Origin: Aptenodytes patagonicus | Taxonomy: Eukaryota > Chordata > Aves > Sphenisciformes > Spheniscidae | NCBI RefSeq assembly: GCF_965638725.1 | Contig: NC_134963.1 | Location: 17,326,501 to 17,390,500 of the forward strand | DNA: 64,000 nucleotides | Direction: 5' to 3' | In this document: positions 47,901 to 59,672 of the stretch, piece after piece | Layout of the letters: the number at the start of each line of letters is the position of its first letter | Numbering within the stretch: the first letter of the stretch is position 1 | Made by a program: the position numbers and the translations under genes | Notes under the pieces: generated by a model | The model's database searches: none | Told to the model about the DNA's origin: nothing | The model's input: the letters and a program-made list of their open reading frames with translations, nothing else

Positions 47901-50900
47901 AAGGGTTAAGAAGAAGTTAGGCTCCTGAGGCTCTTGTTGAAGAGAAAAGTAAGTTAGTTGAATGAGAAGCCTTTTCAGTCTGAGGTGTGTCAGTCTGTGA
48001 ATCGGGTCAGGCCCTCTGGCACCACCTCCTGTGGTTCTGGGTGCCCAGGAGTAAGGAACACCCAGGTGTTTCCGCCTCCAAGGCATTCCCTTCCAGTCTG
48101 GGAAGACTGCATTATTGCCACACCTTGTAATGGCAGGCAAGAACGAGGTCACCCTCTTTCTCTGTCAGAAGCTGGTAGTATGATAGCAACTTAGTCCTGT
48201 GCCAAGAGCATCGTCAGACGGGAAGCACCCAAGCAAAGGAAGCCGCCTTGTTGGATTGCTTCTCTAAAGCTCAGCCAGTTTTGCCTGCGTGCTTGAGGAG
48301 CGTTTGATTCACAAACTTGCATTTCTAGAACGTGGAAGTCCACCCACCTGCTCAGCCAGCGCTGGGCCCTGATGAGCACTGCAGGCTCAGAGGCCTGGCG
48401 TGCTGAGTTGTCCTGCAGTCTGTGTGTCGGGCTGTAGCGTAACTCTTAGGTAATCACCAGCTGTGGGAGTCCTGGAAGCCAAACTCAAACGAGCAATTTC
48501 ATCCCTGAAAGGAACTGATTGTGTCAGTGTTTCATCTAGGCAAATCCTGGGCTCCATCTCCAGTCCTCGGGATGTTAGTTTCTGCTAGCAAATGGACCAA
48601 AAGTATTCGTTTTACCCGTTTCTTCCTGAGGTCAGAGGCACGTAAGGAGACTGCTGTCTAGCGTCATCCATCCTTGCGTGCATGAGCTCCTTGGTGTCAG
48701 AACTGCACCCACAGGAAGGAGCGTCTGTAACTGTGGCGGTTGTCATGTCAATTGTCTTTTTTCCTCCCATTTTGAACTGTGAAGTAAACGTAATGATGCC
48801 ACTCCTATGAATCCTAGTCCTTTTCAGTTTTTAAAATAATTTTTAAATAATTACTTTTTAGTCAGGAAAGCTGATGAGGTTTTATTCCTAGGGTTGGAAG
48901 AGCCTGGCATGTTGTTTCTCGCGGGAGGATGTCGGGACTGAAGCCAAATGCAGTTAAGGAAGCACGACACTGTTAATACAGGTGACTGATGGGAGAGTGT
49001 CACCTGGCTGAGTGTTTCTTGTAATGTGTTACTAGTGTTTTTTCACAAAGTTCACACCGACAGATTGTATTTGCTCCCTTACGCACACGTGCAGTGTGGT
49101 GTGACTTTTGAAGCTTTACAAGAAGACGTTGTCAGGACTCCCGCTCCTTCGAAATGTCAGTGCTATGTTCTTAAGTCTTATCGTCGTTCTCAGATTTGAG
49201 TAAATGGGAGAGCGTATCGAAGATGAGATTCAAACATGAGAATGTCCATCTTGTGCCTTATCCCTACATTTGCACTGTGTATCTAGAACTCAACTCATTT
49301 CAGCAGAACGTATCTTGCGGTAAGTCGCTATGGTTATGTTTAGATAATTTCTGGAAACATCTGTGATCTATGTCTTGCTTTTCCCTTTCCCTTCATCTGC
49401 TGTGTCTTTGAATTAGAGGGAGCAAAACTGCGTGCAGTATGGCTGAACCGTGGCTTTGAAGTAGAGCAGAACAATGTGTTCTCTTTTGCCCTGTATTGCT
49501 TTTCTACAGTGTCCTGAATCTCTCTTTGCCTTTTCAACCACTGCTGAGCCTTCAGCTAGTGTTTTTATGAAGCAATGCCCAGTGGCTCCCAACCTTCATT
49601 CTTTCACGTCAGTAGCGAGGCTGGAGCCAGCACATGTATATGGAATGCATGTTTTTCTTCCTTGTGCTTGGCTACGATTGTTGACGTTGAACTTCACACT
49701 CTTTGTTTCTGTTTTCCTAAAGAAAGAATGCATTTGTTTTTCTCAATAATGATAGTAATTTTGGTAATAATGTCTTTTGTGTAATTAGCAAATGTTGTCA
49801 CCTCACTAGTGCCTCATTTTCCAGGTGTTCTGTGAATTCCCCGAACAGCCTCAGGCCCCAGGCGAGACCTCTGTGGGACTCTACATTTAACCTCCTCTGT
49901 TGTGAAGACGGAGTGTTTATTCTTACTATTTCCTGTTCTGATTATTGGTTCCAGGGAAAAGCTGCCAGTAACATGCTGTTACTTTCAGGCACTGATGTTT
50001 CAAGTTTCTGTTGGCAGGGATTTTTCTTCAGGAAAATAGGTATGGGATGCCATGCCTCAGAGGTTAGCTGGCCAATATTCCCTGGAGGCTATGCTCCAGA
50101 TGTCCTTGCATCTTCCATCTGGTGCCCAAAACACAGGGTGATGCCAGCAGTTCTTCAGTTCCTTCTTCTCTTCTGAAGACTTCTTCAAGAAAAGCAGTTG
50201 TCCCCATCCCATCGACATGTGGTATTCATAGCCAGGAATTCCTAGTTCTGAAAGAGCTGTATTTGCCGTTTTTCAATTTCAGCATGTCATATGCAGGTCC
50301 GTCGTGGTTTCTAAGTAGTTTATCTTGTTCTCGGAAAGTGAGGTGCAATGCAAAAATGTACTTTTAAGTTGGTTCAAGAAAGTCCAGTCACCAAATATTC
50401 ACCACATTTTATAATACCTCTGTTGCAGGTAAAGACGGAAACAAGGGCAGTTATGAGCTTGTAAGTTGTGTGTGTGTTTTGTTTGTTGTTGTTGTTGTTT
50501 TTTAAGTTACCTTCTAAATAGTCTGGAGAAGCAGAATATATATAGGCAATGCTGCAGTTCTCCTCTGTCTAGGCGTCAGTGAGGCAACGTAAGGTGGCAC
50601 TGAATTCCCCCCTAGAACCACGCGAGTTGAGAGAAATCTTCCTGTCAATTCCAGTGGACTTTGAATGAAGTCCTGCCTCAGGACCTGAGAGCCCTGCTGG
50701 CTTCGGTTAGATGTGTTTTCTACAAGTCTGAGCTGAGGTGTCCAATGGTTTCTTCACTGTGAGAGTCTGTATGAGGGCGATATTGCTGACTAATTCAGTA
50801 GTTTCCTAGGTACCGCATGTGTCGTAAACAACAAAGGTAAGCTGCTTTGGAAAGTTTTTGTTTAATGAGAGCTCAGGGTAGGTTTGTTTTCAATACAGGT

Positions 50901-53900
50901 AGGTGTCTGAAGATGGAGTGAATTAGTGAAGACGTCCTGTCCAAACTCCCCAAAAGAAAATCCCGCTCTCTCTGCTAGCATTACATTCCTGCCAATTCCA
51001 TTCCTAGGCGCCCCTCTAAAAAGGGAGCAAATAGGATGTCCTGGAAAGCAGTAATTTTGCTTAAAACAGTTGAGCATAATTCTCTGGATGGCCTCTCAGT
51101 GCTTATCTTCTGTTTGAATAAGGCAGCTAATCTTTTATTCCTGAATCATTTTTTGGTTTTCGTTGTATAAACATGAACAATTTTGCAAAGTGTGAATGTA
51201 TATTAACTCTGAATTTTGTTCTGAAATAGGAAAGTCAAAATCAAATTTTATCAATACCAAGTTTGCAATGTTTTGAAGGTGAAGAGAAGAAATGACGTGT
51301 CAGAAAGTACTGCAGTGGAAGAGGCGGTGAAGAGGAGAAGAGTGGAAGTCGGAGCAGCGACCTCATGCCCACAGTTGGGTATGGACAGGTCAGTTGACGA
51401 CAAAATAGTCTTCCAGGGCACACATCAGTATTTTTAATGTCTCTTGTACCTTCCTCATATTTCATTCCTGTGTAATCCTTTGCCGCATTTGTCGTCTTCC
51501 TTCTCTTCCTTAGGTGACAGAATCTCGGCAGCGTTGCCCATGCTTGGAGAAGAGTTGTCATATGCTTTCAGGTTCCCATGCTAGAGGTCTTCCTGTTTGT
51601 CTCCTTTGTGCTCGTGTTATCTGTAGAACCACAGCGGGATGAGAACTCGGCAACTAGCCAAAGCAGTGCACTGGCTTGCACACCTGAGCCAGGGATGACA
51701 AGGGAAGAACTGGGAACGGTTTTCTAGCTGCCTGCCAGCCTGTTCCTCTGCGTCGGCTGATGAATGCTGCCTCTCAGCTTGAGGCTGACGGCAAAACACA
51801 TTTGAGCTTGCTGTTTTGAAAGTGCTTTAAAGTCTCAGGGAATTGCACGTGGTGTGTGTGCACATGAGTATTCTCACACATCTTTCCCATCGGTTTGTTT
51901 GGTAACTAAACTTCTCATGATGATTCCAAAGTAGATCTCTCTCTCTGGATTTCACAGACTCATTGAGGTTGGACGGGACCTTTGATATCATGGAGTCCAA
52001 CCCCTCCTGCTCAAGCAGGTTGCCCAGGACGTGTCCCCTCAGGTTTTGAGTGGACTCCAAGGGTGGAGACGCCACGATTTCCGTGGGCAACCGGTTGCAG
52101 TGCTTGACCACAGTTGCAGTCAAAAAGTTTTTTCTTGTGCTCAGATTTAATTTCATGTTTTGCAGTTTGTGCCCTTTGCCTCTTGTCCTGCCAGAAGGCG
52201 CTGCTGAGGAGAGCCTGGCTCCCTCTTCTTCATTCCCTGCCATCAGGTGTAGATTGATAAGATCCCCCCTGAGCCTTCTCCAGGCTGAAGAGTCCCAGCT
52301 CTCCCAGCCTCTGCGCATACGAAAGGTGCTCCAGCCCCTTCCTCATCTTTGTGGCCCTTTGCTGGGCTCACCCCAGTGAGTGCCAGTGTTGTCCTGGGGA
52401 GCCCAGCCTGGACAGAGCACACAGACTGGCCTCAGCAGCCCTGAGCAGAGGGGAAGGATCACCTCCCTCGAGCTGCTGGCAGAACTCTTCCTAATGCAGC
52501 TCAGGATGTTGTTGGCCGCCTTCAGCACGAGGGTGCAATGCTGGCTCATGGTGGCTACCTTCAAGCTCAGTTCTTGATTACCTTTCGGAGGCAGGCCCAA
52601 TATTAGTTCTAGTCTAGCAGGCTTCTTTATTTCATGGAGTGTAGCTTTTAAAAAAAGAAAGTCCGTGTCTGGACTTACAAGTACGTGGCAGAGAGTCCCA
52701 GATCCAGTGTTGTGATCGGAAGTGTTTATGCTCACCTTTCCCCTTCCGTGGGCATGTCCAGACCATGTCAAATCATCTCCCTTGTTGCCTTATATTCTAC
52801 CCAATTCCCAGATGTCTTTCATGCAGAGATTATAACGGGAGAAGTCTGAAGCCAGTTCTTTTCCTGCTCATACAAATGTAATCCTTTCATTTCCCTCCCC
52901 GCCATCAGTTTCTGGTCACAATAAAACTGCTGGAAATGGGTGAAGAATGAGACGAGGATCCAGAATGCTTTCTAATCTCTTTTAGCCAACACGTGAGTTG
53001 GAGATTCATAAAACACAAGGCCAGAAAGGGCTATTTCATGATCCAGTCTGGCAGTTCTCTCTTAGTCCTGTATCTTGCCCCAGCAGTTACGCGATTCCAG
53101 AAAAGATTAAAACAGTTAAAAATTTTGAAGTGTATTCTTGATTTCAAAATTAAATTGGTGAGGCATCGACTTCAAGCCTTCTGTCATTTTTTCCCGATTA
53201 CTCTGTTAGACTGAAGAGCTCATTCAGCCTGGGCATTCCCGCCCCCCGCCAGCCCCCCGGGAAGGAGTTTGTCTACTGTAATCAGACCACCTCTTGATCT
53301 TTTTTTCTTTTTGGACAAGCTCTTTTGCTCATAATTCCTCACGGGGGATTTGGATTTGGGTGTTCTTGGGGTGCTATTGAGTGTCGAGCGATCGGAATCT
53401 CCAGGTGTCGCTCCCCAGTGATACTGATCAGCTCAAAGAGCACTCTTTTGTGTGTGAAGCCAGGATTGTTCTTCCCCACGTGCATCGCTTTGTACCTCTC
53501 TGTACAGCGTTTCCTCTGCCATTTTATTGCTCCATGACTGAGTCTTGCAAGGTCTTTCTGCGGTTCTTTGCTACCTGCCCTTCTCTTTTATGTCAGTAAC
53601 CGGGTAGGATTAGCAAGCTTTCTCAACTCGCTGCTCATCCCCCTTTCCATGTCGTGTAACACTTTTTCTCTTTAACCGCTTGTTGGTTTTACTAGAAAAG
53701 CAGAAAGCCCAATACTGGAATGAGTGCATATTTTCGGTTTTTAAGTGGGACTTTGAAGCATGAGTACAAATATAGATTAAGGGTATAGGTCTTGTTGGTA
53801 GAGGTACTAGAGTCCTGGTTTCTGATGAAATACTTGGAGTAGCCATTTACAAGATTGCTTCCTTTTTGTGACGTTTTGTAAACTCAGTTCTTACTTATTT

Positions 53901-56900
53901 GACTTATTTTTAGAACTGGAGCCGAGCGTGTTCACCGTATGAGCAAAGCAAAGCATGGATTTGAAACGGTAAGCTACAGAATATTCAGAAAGAGACAACA
54001 GCATCTGTTTAGTCCTGGATTCTTAAAGTGGCAAGCATAAAAATGCCTTCGGGTGAATTTTTTCTCCCTTTTCACCTGCATCACCTGCATCGAGACATTT
54101 TTGATTCCTGCTCATCAAGCTTAGCCAAGGGATGAGTTTTACACAAGCTTTTCTGACTGTCAAGCTATGAACCCTAGGGGTGAGCTCAGCCTCTCAGGGG
54201 TGAGCTCAGCCTCTCAGAGGTGAGCCTGAAGGATGCCCTGCCCTGTCTTCAAGACTCCAGCCCTCTTTAACCTCGGATGCCCCTTTGTGTGAACTCCATG
54301 AAGGGCCAACAGTGGGTGCTGACACCTGGACACTGGCTTCAGTGCGAGTACTTGCCATGCCCACCAGCGTCCCTTCTCTGGGCAGATGGCCTTGCAGGCA
54401 TCTCCCTCTTCTTTGAACAGTGTCATGCCTTTTCTCACTGTGGCGTCGGCAGGCAGATTTATGACAGGATTGTTGCAGAGGGATTGGCAGTTGCTTTCTA
54501 AACCCACTGTTCTCCAGAGACCTTGTCAGGAGGGGAAGATTCCTTCTCTGTTAGCCCACAGGCTAAAAGGCTGCTCTGACAGAGCTGCTGTTAGGCACAC
54601 CCTTTAGGTAACAGGGTCTTCCCTAACGCCCCTGTTCTCCTCCTCCTGCCCGTTGCCCATCCTCCCAAAAGTCCCAGTGCATTTCATGCATTTCCTGGCT
54701 ACTCATACCCATTCTAAGTTTAGTTCAAATCCCTGCCGCCCTATCGCCTTCCTGGCCTTTTTCTCTCTCCAACTCTTAGGAGAGAGTATTTTCCGAGGAG
54801 GCAAACTCATTCCTCTTGGGATTGTCCACAAAAGAAGTTGCCCGGTAGTATAAAAGGAACAGCTGCTTCTCCCCCCGTTCCTTGGGAGGTGAACAGTTGC
54901 ACCAAATACCTGGATTTCTGCATGTTTCTGCATGATGACATGCTGCCCCCATTTCAGGAACCTTTTGGACCTCTCCACAACTGGCTGAGCCTTTACGCAA
55001 ATGTTGTCTGTGGGCTTGTTACCGTAAGTCGGCAGGTGATGAACTCCCTAAGACTCAGTTTGGAGTTTTAGAAAGCAGGCATTCTTTATTGCGGCGCCGG
55101 GGGCTAGGTGGAACTTCCACAAATCAAGCACACCTATGCCAAGTTCACCGTGACATTTATACACAGAAATTACACGGTAGTACACTCCCAGTTACAATGA
55201 TTGGTTAGTGATTTGCATATAATTATAATATCTGCTGTGTCATTCTCTTGTGTTACTACGCTTGCGCAGGGGAAGGGTCTTCACCTGGGCAAGGGTCGTC
55301 TTGACCTGTGGGTGTGTTTTTTAGTATTACAATGAAGGCAGCGCACTTCAGGACACCTTAAAAGTAGGTTTTGTTGCCAAGTTGGCCAGCTAGATATCTA
55401 CCTTGCCAGGTTGTCAAATAACTCATCCCATATACAACAGAACCTCGGGGCTCTGGTTATGGTCCAGAGAATAAGGACTGAGGCTGACATGGTCCAGAGA
55501 ATAGGGACTTCAAGCAACCCAGCCTCGGATAACAAGTAGCACAGCAACCCATACATAACGTTAACATAGAGGCTAACTTCCTAAATCAAGATGTTCTTAC
55601 AGTTGCTTATTTCACAAAGAAACACAAAATATAGAAGGATTCAGTAAAACTTCAGATAGTCTTCAACAGGCTTGCTTGAAATCTCAGATGGCCAGGGCAT
55701 ACTGCCTGCTTGCTGCTGTAGAGCTGGTTTCAAAGGGCCAGTCCCAGCATAATTGCTGTGCGGGGATTCGCCGCATATACAATAGCCTGCAATTTCAGGT
55801 GCTACTAGTTGCATGGTTACCTTCAAGCCTGCACAGATAAACTCCTGTATTGAAACAGGCCTCACCTTGTTGTAAGCCCCAAACTTTCTTTCAGAAGAGG
55901 GTTTTTTGATGGGTTTGTTGGATTTTCAAGGTAGGAAGGGGACTGCCTGCTAACTCCTCGGGAGCATTCAGTACAGAAGAACTTCTCTGTAACGAGCAGG
56001 CTTATTTGTTTCTAAAACCTGTATCGCTTTTTTTTTCCCCTCGGCGTACCTTTGCAGAATTAGTGACAGGTCTCTACACATGCTCTTTCTGGCTTCTTTC
56101 CTCAGGTGCTCCAAACGCTCTGTTGGTGGGATAAGGGTCATCCTCTGAAAGATGCTTTTTTATTCCCCGCTTTGCTATAATCACTGTCCCCAGAATGCCT
56201 CCGGTCCTTGTACAGTGGCTGAATTTCCCAAACATTAGAGTCCTTGAAAGCTGGAGCTCCAGGTTAGCACGTTGGACCCTGAGAACTAATGTGGTAGGTG
56301 GCAGAGATCACCGTAACCTCATATTGTGTTAACTAGTGTGGGAGGAGATGTCCTGAGCTCTTTCCAGGTAAACTGGAACTATGATGAATGAATCATCAAC
56401 GCAGCAAATACCAATTCAGGTGAGAAGAACCTTCTCCAGAACAGATGCTCGTGTCACCGTGACTCGTCCCTGGAATTTGTACTAGTCAGGGCAGAGTTAC
56501 GCTGAGAGGGATGTCCAGACACAAACTGCTGTGTTTATGAATACCAGACCAGCTGTCAGGAGCACTGCATGAAATCATGGGCAAGATGACCTCTCCCTTA
56601 TGTGCATTTTTTTAGGAGATCAGAGCCAGGTGCTTCTGTGACATGCTTTCCATTTGGTTTGCTTTCCACTTGGTTTCTTTTGGTATTCGAGATGAGAAGA
56701 AAGATCAGGTTTAGGAAAAAACGTATCAGTAGCTCCTGTGCTTTCTCAGGATTCCTCTAATGATTCCTCCAGGGCTCTTGTTCAGTTTATCAGCAGTGCA
56801 TGACTTTGGATCCAAATCCACCTGGTGTTTGAGAATGCATCTCAAAAAGGGAAGGGTCTCGTTAAACGTGAAGGAAATCTGTCTACTTAGTACATGTAGG

Positions 56901-57101
56901 ATTGACTTTACAACATTGGCGCTCGATTCAGAAGGAGGAGCATGGAAGTGCCACGGTCACGTGGCTGTTAAATAGATTGCCTTTTCAGCTCTCGTCCAAA
57001 TGCCTTCTAGGCCTGCGATTTTGACAGTAGGCTGCCTGGTCAGGATGATTGGAGTCGAGCCCGCGCATCTTTCCGCTTACCAAGTGCACCAGTGGAAGTC
57101 A

Positions 57102-57145
<44 letters not shown>

Positions 57146-59672
57146 GAACTGCGAGACGCTCAGCCTGTCACTGCATTTTCCTACCTTAGTTAATGCTCTG
57201 AGACTAAACTGTAAAGATCTCAGGCCATCTAAAGTTTGGAATTTTGCGTGAACCTGAGCTTAGTGCAAGAGAAACACCATCAGGGAGTGGATCTACTGTT
57301 ATCTTCTCTCTATGACAAAGTTGGTTTACCCTCTCTTAAAGAAGCTCACGTGCTGATTTTTTTGTTTGTGGTCCTTCGTGTTGCTGATAACCTTGCTAAT
57401 GGGTATTCCTGGCTCACTTCTTGCTTCTGGCACTTTTCACTTTTGTCCCTTCCCTGTTACTCTGTTTCCTAGGACTGTGTCTTAGCAGGGCTAATGTCTA
57501 GGGGCCTGCATTGTCCAGTGGCTGTTTTTTCCCACAGCACCTCTGTTTGTGATTTTTAAAATCTCTGTCTATGCCATAGCTGCTGTTACTCTTTCGCTAT
57601 CTGCTATGTTAAAGTCTACTCAGTGAATTACAGCTTTATGTTTGGCCTGTGGATGTCCTGAGGAGGGAGGGGTAGAAATGTGTTGGTGAAGAAAAGTCCT
57701 CGTTGTAGCAGAGAAAAAAATAAAATCGCAGAACAAGAGAGTAGACCTTGCCTTTTAGTTCTTACAGCAAGCAAACAAACAAAAATCTCTGGTACAGCAG
57801 AATTTTACATTGTGTAACAGTTCTTGGGTTCCTCTTCCTTTCAGAATTCCTCCAAAGAAAATGAGTGTGAGTTTAGTCCAGCATCCCTTACCGTGGGCTG
57901 TAACCAAGTGAGTTTCTGTAAGTAAGGAGTTCCTGGACTGTTTCGTTCAAATTGGCCGTAGTAAATCAAAAGCTGCAAGGATTACATCGGTACGAGTTTT
58001 CCTTTAAAAATCGTCTCTGGTATTTTCCAGCATGTGAGGTCAGGAATTACAACCACTGTAAAGGGGTAGGTCACCAATGATTTTGGCCGAGACTCTCTTC
58101 CCGCATAAGGAATTCCCACCCATAGAGGTGGGCTACACAGCTCTTTCGGAGCTGGACTATGAGATGGGAGCCTACCTCCAAATCAGTCTGCATTGTGATT
58201 GCTTTGAAAGCTCCCAGGCGTCACGTCAGGCAGAGTCTGGACCCATCTCTCGGCTTTGGGGTCTGCCGTTGGGTATGCAGGGAGCGTGGAGAGAGCGAGC
58301 TTGTGTTTTTGTTCTTGCTGCTGTTTCTTCCAGGGGGACCTGTGGAATCTAACCTTGAACAAAGAACAGCAACCGGTCGGGCTGAGGGTGCGATGCAGCT
58401 ACTGCAGCAAATGGACCAAATGGTGGACAAAGGAAACGTGGAGTCAGAAGGAAGAGGTCTCGCCAAGTTCTGGAGAAGGTACTAACACTGCAGCTATGAG
58501 CAGGTGCAGTCCTGGCTGTGTCAGAGCCTGTGTCAGAGGCTGTGCCTGATGCTGGCAGTTCAGGTGATTCTACATTATCTTGAAGAACGGGTAGCTCTTT
58601 TCTGTGGTTAAACCAAAGTCTCCCAAGGCAAAGGAACATTCAGGGATGTCCTTTTGCCTTGTGGTAAGGTGCAGCATTCCCCGTGAATGTTCCTCTTCTG
58701 AGCTGTCTTGGGGAAAAAACCTCCTCCCGGGAGGGTTGCTGACCTCAGTCAGAGCCCTCACACAGTGTGGCTTTTATCGGCTGAGGAGTGCCATCTCCAG
58801 CCCGGTTTCTAAAGGACTGAAACACTCCCCCTTCTAACGGGGCCTTCCCGGGACGGACCTTCAGTCCCGTTAAGGTGAGTATGACCTTTATTTGGCCTCT
58901 TAGCAACTGTGGCCTTTGTAACTTTGACTCCCAAAGACACCCTTTTAAACCGAAATTAAAGTAACCATGCAAACGGTTGCTGGGCATTGCTGACTAAACG
59001 GGTGCTCTAAAGCTGTCGAAGCTGTATCCCGCAAGAGTCGTCTGTTCACTGCACGGCACAAGTTGAACGTCGGCAGTAACTGTTTGATATGTGAGTTAGT
59101 TCTGGAAGAATTAAAACTCCTTGTTAATCATCATGTATGCCAGTCCCTTTAACTATTGGGACTAGACCGTTACCGCACAAGTTATTCTTTACGTTTCCTC
59201 TGTTTTTTCAGTCTTCCTTTGTATTATTTTGTGCGGGGGTTGTGTCTTTCTGGTGGACAGAAATTACCTTGTTATTACAATTCTCAGAGAAGTATTGTGA
59301 GTGTAATGTGCTCTTTTTGTTGTTGTTGTTTCCCCAGCATAATCTTTTCGCCACTACAGCATCTTTTTGGTGGAAAGAACTGACCTGGAAGTACTAATAG
59401 TTGTGGAAAGGTAAACTTGTAGCATGCATGTCGGGTTGTATTGTTTCGTTTGTAGTTCAGCTTTTCACATTGCTTGTTTCGGCTATTAAATGCTTTCAAT
59501 GAAATTCTACTTTGTTTACACTTTCAAATTAACGTACTGAAGATGCTGGGTTAGAATGTCTTTTTCTTCACGACCTAGAGTTTTTGGACAAAGAGCAACA
59601 AGCTCTTTGATCCTTGAGTGTCATAAATCGGGCGGTTTACATTTAAAAATCATTATATGAGATTCTAATAAA
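41873..59672 (+). CDS. MAJIN: MAJIN, complete coding region in 10 exons (CDS 41897-59383)
   Basis: Membrane-anchored junction protein, part of the TERB1-TERB2-MAJIN complex that ties meiotic telomeres to the inner nuclear membrane. Coding exons: 41897-41997, 46038-46083, 47370-47445, 49194-49319, 50429-50460, 51279-51388, 53914-53968, 57845-57917, 58334-58478 and 59212-59383. Phases fit at every junction and give 311 residues (human 254). The N-terminus MSLKPFTYPLPETRFLHAG and KFKIRYG, then GNLDDLHPFSTDHF, FPYLSKWE and HLVPYPYICTVYLE, match human MAJIN's TERB2-binding fold. A basic patch (VKRRR) follows, and the C-terminus has AKFWRSLPLYYFVRG, resembling the human SLFPFRYFFRK anchor. Doubtful points are the weak acceptor at 51278, the choice of donor at 57917 rather than 57907, and the 3' end. 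An AATAAA at 59667-59672 suits the transcript end. Confidence 0.9.
41998..46037 (+). other. MAJIN intron 1
   Basis: 4.0 kb, with the solo LTR at 42316-42909. The rest (42915-46030) shows no repeat family or exon that I recognise; short ORFs on both strands lack signatures. Confidence 0.6.
42316..42909 (-). repeat. Solo LTR, ERVL family, with perfect 5-bp target duplication
   Basis: Plus-strand borders are TGTAGTGG (42316) and CCAGTAGA (42909), flanked by GCCTT at 42311-42315 and 42910-42914. It is nearly the same as the solo LTR at 36926-37519 over its whole length and in the same orientation. Both terminal dinucleotides have decayed slightly at the GA end. TGACGTCC is kept at 42643-42650. 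Confidence 0.95.
46084..51278 (+). other. MAJIN introns 2-5 (46084-47369, 47446-49193, 49320-50428, 50461-51278)
   Basis: The introns between the core-fold exons. Apart from a (GTT)n-like patch near 50487-50502, I see no clear transposon or further exon in them. Confidence 0.55.
47370..49319 (+). CDS. MAJIN: MAJIN core-fold exons (47370-47445 and 49194-49319)
   Basis: Exon 47370-47445 encodes EAIRVILGNLDDLHPFSTDH and FTIFP plus one base of a Tyr codon. Exon 49194-49319 completes it (YLSKWESVSKMRFKHENVHL, then VPYPYICTVYLELNSF). Human MAJIN reads VRVVLGNLDNLQPFATEHF and SKWERVSHLKFKH in the same order. The donor must be GT at 47446; using the GT two bases earlier would drop Tyr and break the frame. 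Confidence 0.93.
51948..52570 (-). mobile_element. CR1 LINE 3' portion in MAJIN intron 6
   Basis: On the plus strand it begins acagactcattgaggttgga and goes on through the standard reverse-complement order of CR1: ctcaagcaggttgcccagg, gtgcccttt...cttgtcctgcc, ctgagccttctccaggctga, cagctctcccagcctctgcg, gcgctttggctgggctc-type, and ggctcatggtggctacc. It ends near 52570 where similarity fades. Frames are broken. Confidence 0.95.
55017..55655 (-). repeat. LTR-like element, copy 2 of a direct pair (MAJIN intron 7)
   Basis: It starts TGTTACCGTAAGTCGG on the plus strand and is almost identical to 38140-38770 for about 480 bp. After that a short rearranged repeat (ggtccagagaataagg, then ggtccagagaataggg) marks a difference. 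Sequence from 55655 to about 55870 may still belong to the element but has no partner at copy 1. No target duplication was found. Confidence 0.8.
57099..57146. repeat. (AAAG)n microsatellite
   Basis: About 11-12 AAAG units, clean, in MAJIN intron 7 roughly 700 bp before the exon at 57845. Likely polymorphic in length. Confidence 0.97.
58334..59383 (+). CDS. MAJIN: MAJIN C-terminal exons with membrane anchor (58334-58478, 59212-59383)
   Basis: Exon 58334-58478 encodes GPVESNLEQRTATGRAEGAM and ends GLAKFWR. Exon 59212-59383 gives SLPLYYFVRGLCLSG and, if unspliced, ends in a Cys-rich hydrophobic stretch (VMCSFCCCCFPSIIF) with TGA at 59381-59383. Good GT and AG signals also bracket a 41-nt segment (59297-59337). 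Removing it would give a different end (FATTASFWWKELTWKY) with TAA at 59395-59397. I prefer no splicing because 41 nt is below the usual vertebrate minimum and the unspliced end is more hydrophobic. Confidence 0.65.
59667..59672 (+). terminator. MAJIN: MAJIN polyadenylation signal
   Basis: AATAAA about 285 bp after the preferred stop codon, followed by a T-rich stretch with GT near 59693-59710. It is the first AATAAA downstream of the coding region. Confidence 0.65.

Larger units (their letters stand above)
52571..57844 (+). other. MAJIN introns 6 (3' part) and 7
   Basis: Outside exon 53914-53968, this holds a 22-bp tandem duplication at about 54178-54222, the LTR-like copy at 55017-55655 and the AAAG microsatellite at 57099-57146. 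No other coding sequence is supported. Confidence 0.55.

Noticed and set aside
58256-58549. Trp-rich frame (KWTKWW) as the true reading of the MAJIN exon at 58334
   Set aside because: The neighbouring frame continues into the conserved anchor (SLPLYYFVRG) with matching phases and gives a more protein-like sequence.
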